Source: Neelides folsomi
Taxonomy: Eukaryota > Arthropoda > Collembola > Neelipleona > Neelidae
DNA length: 64,000 nucleotides
Reading direction: 5' to 3'
Assembly (NCBI GenBank): GCA_034687125.1
Contig: JAQGBZ010000352.1
Span: forward strand, 1 to 64,000
Part shown: positions 61,625 to 64,000 of the stretch, piece by piece
Layout: each line of letters starts with the position of its first letter
How positions within the stretch are numbered: the first letter of the stretch is position 1
Translations under genes and position numbers: made by a program
The notes under the pieces: model-generated
Databases searched by the model: none
Told to the model about the DNA's origin: nothing
The model's input: the letters and a program-made list of their open reading frames with translations, nothing else

Positions 61625-64000
61625 TTCCTCGTATTTTTTTATTTAACTATGTTTTGACAATCCTTTCGATATACAAATTCTTGAATAATTATTCTTATAA
61701 AAACACGAATGTTTTGGATATTTTTTATTAATTGACCATTTTAGTTTTGATTTCACGCATATTATGTCAAGGTTTTTTATTTTTTGTTGCGGCTCATTTC
61801 TAAGCCCTTTTTATGATCTTGACGAACTAGATTCCGATTTGAAATATATTTATCACTAGTGCGTATATGATATAACATTATAGGTTAGGTATTAATGACT
61901 ATATAAGTTTGTTGATAATACAAAAATACTTTTTATGAATTATGTTATGCATCATGTAGTATGTATTATTTATATCTGTTAGTTTGTGAAATAGTCATTT
62001 GAGCATTTAGGTTGAGATTGAGAAATAACAATTTTAATAAAGTTGTCTATAGATTGGATCAAAACAAATTATTTGATTGAAGTGTCCGGGGCGAGGAATT
62101 CAATTCCCCTTGAGCTGTTTATTAGCACTAAGTTCGACACTTCACATCTCAACTAATTCAATTCCAGATATTTCATTTATTGTTACTTTCTGCTTTTAAA
62201 TAGTTTATAAATATTTCCGACTCACTCAACGTTTAAATTAACTTTGTATTTTATGAAATGATAGTGATCGAATAAAATTTTTGTTTATTTTTGCTAAAAT
62301 AATATCAAGATGCATTTTGTCATTTCAGAATATCTCATGTCATCTCATGTAATATCTTTTGTAATTGACGGCTTCCGACGTAAAAGGGGTTGAGATGTCA
62401 AATTTTTCAAATTTTTTAAGCATCCAGCGAAACTTGAAAATACCATAAAACTCTCTATATTGGATTTTAGTGATAATTGAGTATTAGAAATGCTTAATTG
62501 CAACCAAGTTTATGGCACTGATTTCCACAGACTTTATTCTGATTAATATGTTTTGTTTAATACCAAAGTTTAAATATATTCATTATATAAGTTTAATAGT
62601 GATATATATTTATAATATCATTCTTACCTCAGAAGGACGAAATTTAGCCAATTTTAAAATTCCGTTTCTAGAAAGATATTCTTCGCCACTGTCGTTTAAT
62701 GTTTGGGCAATATTGTCTTTCCATGTGTGTGGATTTATATTCTTTTTATTCTAGTTCTATTACTATTTATTCTTTTTTAAGCAAATAGTGGAATACTTGG
62801 GCTCATAATGAATAAATAATTAATGAAATTAAAGATTTATGAAGTCGGAAATTGAAAATCTAAACTATTCGTATTATTTAAATCCAACAATATTATTTCC
62901 CTTTATTTAGTAAAAGGAAGACTTGAACATAATAAGTTTTTTAAAGTTACTATTTATTATTTTTTTAAAGTTTTAAATTTTATTTAAATGGAATGAAAGT
63001 TTTAAATATCAATGTAGAAGTGATATTTTTCAATTTAGTTGATTAAATACAAATATGCTGATTATTTAAATTTTAGTAATAAACCAAATTTAAGGCATTT
63101 TTAAGTTTCGCCGGAAACTGAAAAATTTGACATCTCACCCCCTTTTATGTCGGGAGCCATCATTATTGTATTTGCTTATAAATAATAAATGAATGTTACT
63201 CTGTACTGTATGTTACTTAGTTGATCTCGCCTGTTTTTGAATCATAAATATTAAGCATTAAATTTAATCTTAATAACTCTTAATGTCTTAGACAGACAGA
63301 AAAGGAAAGCAAAGCATGATTTCATTGAGAGACCTTTGGAAATAACTTAAAGCTCCTTTCCAACCAACAAATCACCTGACGTGAGAATGACTCCTATTAA
63401 GAATTCTTTGAAAACAACGGAGAAGAAATTCACGACTGCGTGAGTCACATGAACGATGCAATCAATCTTAAAATACAATTTCATTACCTATACTGATATA
63501 ACTATTCTCTTAAGAAAACTTTACCATATACTAAGTATATTGCACACAAATATTATGTAAATTCGGACATCTCCTATATGGTAAACACCATATGATTAAA
63601 TGTTTAAAAGAAAAACGATACATTCAATTTGCACTTTGATAATTACACTATAATTTGGATATCCTATTCCATTCCATGTACAGTGCACAATGTCCACTGT
63701 ACTTACTTAATTGTATGTACCTGTATAATCCATTGATATTTGATGGAAGGAAAGAGATATGAAAATATTATATATGAATTATATGGGTCGGGATATAAAA
63801 CATTGTCTTTCAGAGCCCAGTCCTTGAAAAGTGTTGTATTGCAAATTGGGCCTCTTTCTATAAAGGCTCATTAGATCCCTCGACTTTACCTTCACTGAGA
63901 ATATTCATAGGGGATTTTGGGAATTGGATGAGACGTCAAGAGAATCTCGCACAGCATCTCCGCCTATGCAATTAGAGAGGGCCATGGAAAAAAGCATCTA
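61625..64000. other. Gene-free stretch with a long-TIR element
   Basis: No gene supported. Contains the inverted-repeat element at 62370-63158. A GC-richer end (63780-64000) has TATAAAGG at 63859-63866 and may be the promoter or leader of a gene beyond the window. Confidence 0.5.
62370..63158. mobile_element. Non-autonomous element with about 75-bp terminal inverted repeats
   Basis: The left end, from GGCTTCCGACGTAAAAGGGG at 62370, and the right end, inverted from GGCTCCCGACATAAAAGGGG at 63158, match with roughly 80% identity for about 75 bases, both continuing through GAGATGTCAAATTTTTC and GCGAAACTT. The interior (about 640 bases) is AT-rich without a transposase. Long terminal repeats recall Mutator-like MITEs, but no 9-bp duplication could be confirmed. 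Confidence 0.7.

Noticed and set aside
62050-62160. Possible tRNA-like stretch (GGGGCGAGGAATTCAATTCCCC)
   Set aside because: It has a short hairpin but no cloverleaf, A/B boxes or anticodon arm.
63780-64000. GC-richer end of window as a first coding exon
   Set aside because: Short frames on both strands lack motifs; only a possible promoter can be suggested.

Overview
This is AT-rich nuclear DNA from an animal, most likely an arthropod. Genes carry many short introns with GT/AG borders, and the products are arthropod-type: a NOMPC mechanosensory channel, a DUF4789-like cysteine-rich protein, a thaumatin-like protein, a degenerate Bgcn/YTHDC2-type helicase and an Env-like glycoprotein. A basal hexapod such as a springtail would fit, but that is a guess from gene content. 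I rebuilt the exon structures by eye from open frames, splice sites and phase; every complete gene model listed closes in frame.

Layout. 1-9.8 kb: a SIAH-like RING/TRAF-type E3 ligase (+), a tiny secreted-peptide candidate (+), a two-exon membrane glycoprotein resembling retroviral Env/baculovirus F proteins (-), and an L-gulonolactone oxidase of plant type (-). 10.7-11.0 kb: a hAT-type MITE with an 8-bp target duplication. 11.9-20.3 kb: a 17-exon nompC (TRPN) gene (+). 20.7-28.5 kb: the RNA ligase gene rtcB (-) head to head with a bgcn/YTHDC2-like helicase gene (+). 29.3-33.2 kb: a minimal RRM protein (-) and a serine-carboxypeptidase homologue without its catalytic serine (-). 34.0-37.8 kb: a complete transglutaminase (-). 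38.6-39.5 kb: a lipocalin (+). 40.4-41.0 kb: decayed pieces of a Merlin/IS1595-like transposase and of a SUMO protease. 41.2-42.8 kb: an unrecognised, apparently frameshifted gene (+). 43.9-46.1 kb: an A1CF/RBM46-like two-RRM protein (+). 46.8-47.8 kb: a fatty acyl-CoA reductase remnant (-) abutting a hAT-like repeat. 48.6-49.4 kb: a thaumatin-like gene (+) with one nonsense codon. 49.6-51.8 kb: alpha-L-fucosidase (-). 53.4-57.2 kb: a DBH-like copper monooxygenase (+). 58.0-60.0 kb: an F-box protein (-). 60.7-61.6 kb: a DUF4789-like secreted protein (+). The remainder holds an 0.8-kb long-terminal-inverted-repeat element and featureless AT-rich DNA.

The genes do not form a single pathway; this is an ordinary eukaryotic gene neighbourhood. 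Several products are extracellular (transglutaminase, lipocalin, carboxypeptidase homologue, fucosidase, thaumatin-like, DUF4789-like), and three genes concern RNA (rtcB, the helicase relative, the RRM proteins). The most unusual observations are the plant-type gulonolactone oxidase, the probable domesticated Env-like gene, two probable pseudoenzymes (helicase and carboxypeptidase), the single-stop thaumatin gene, two GC-AG introns, and several inverted-repeat elements.
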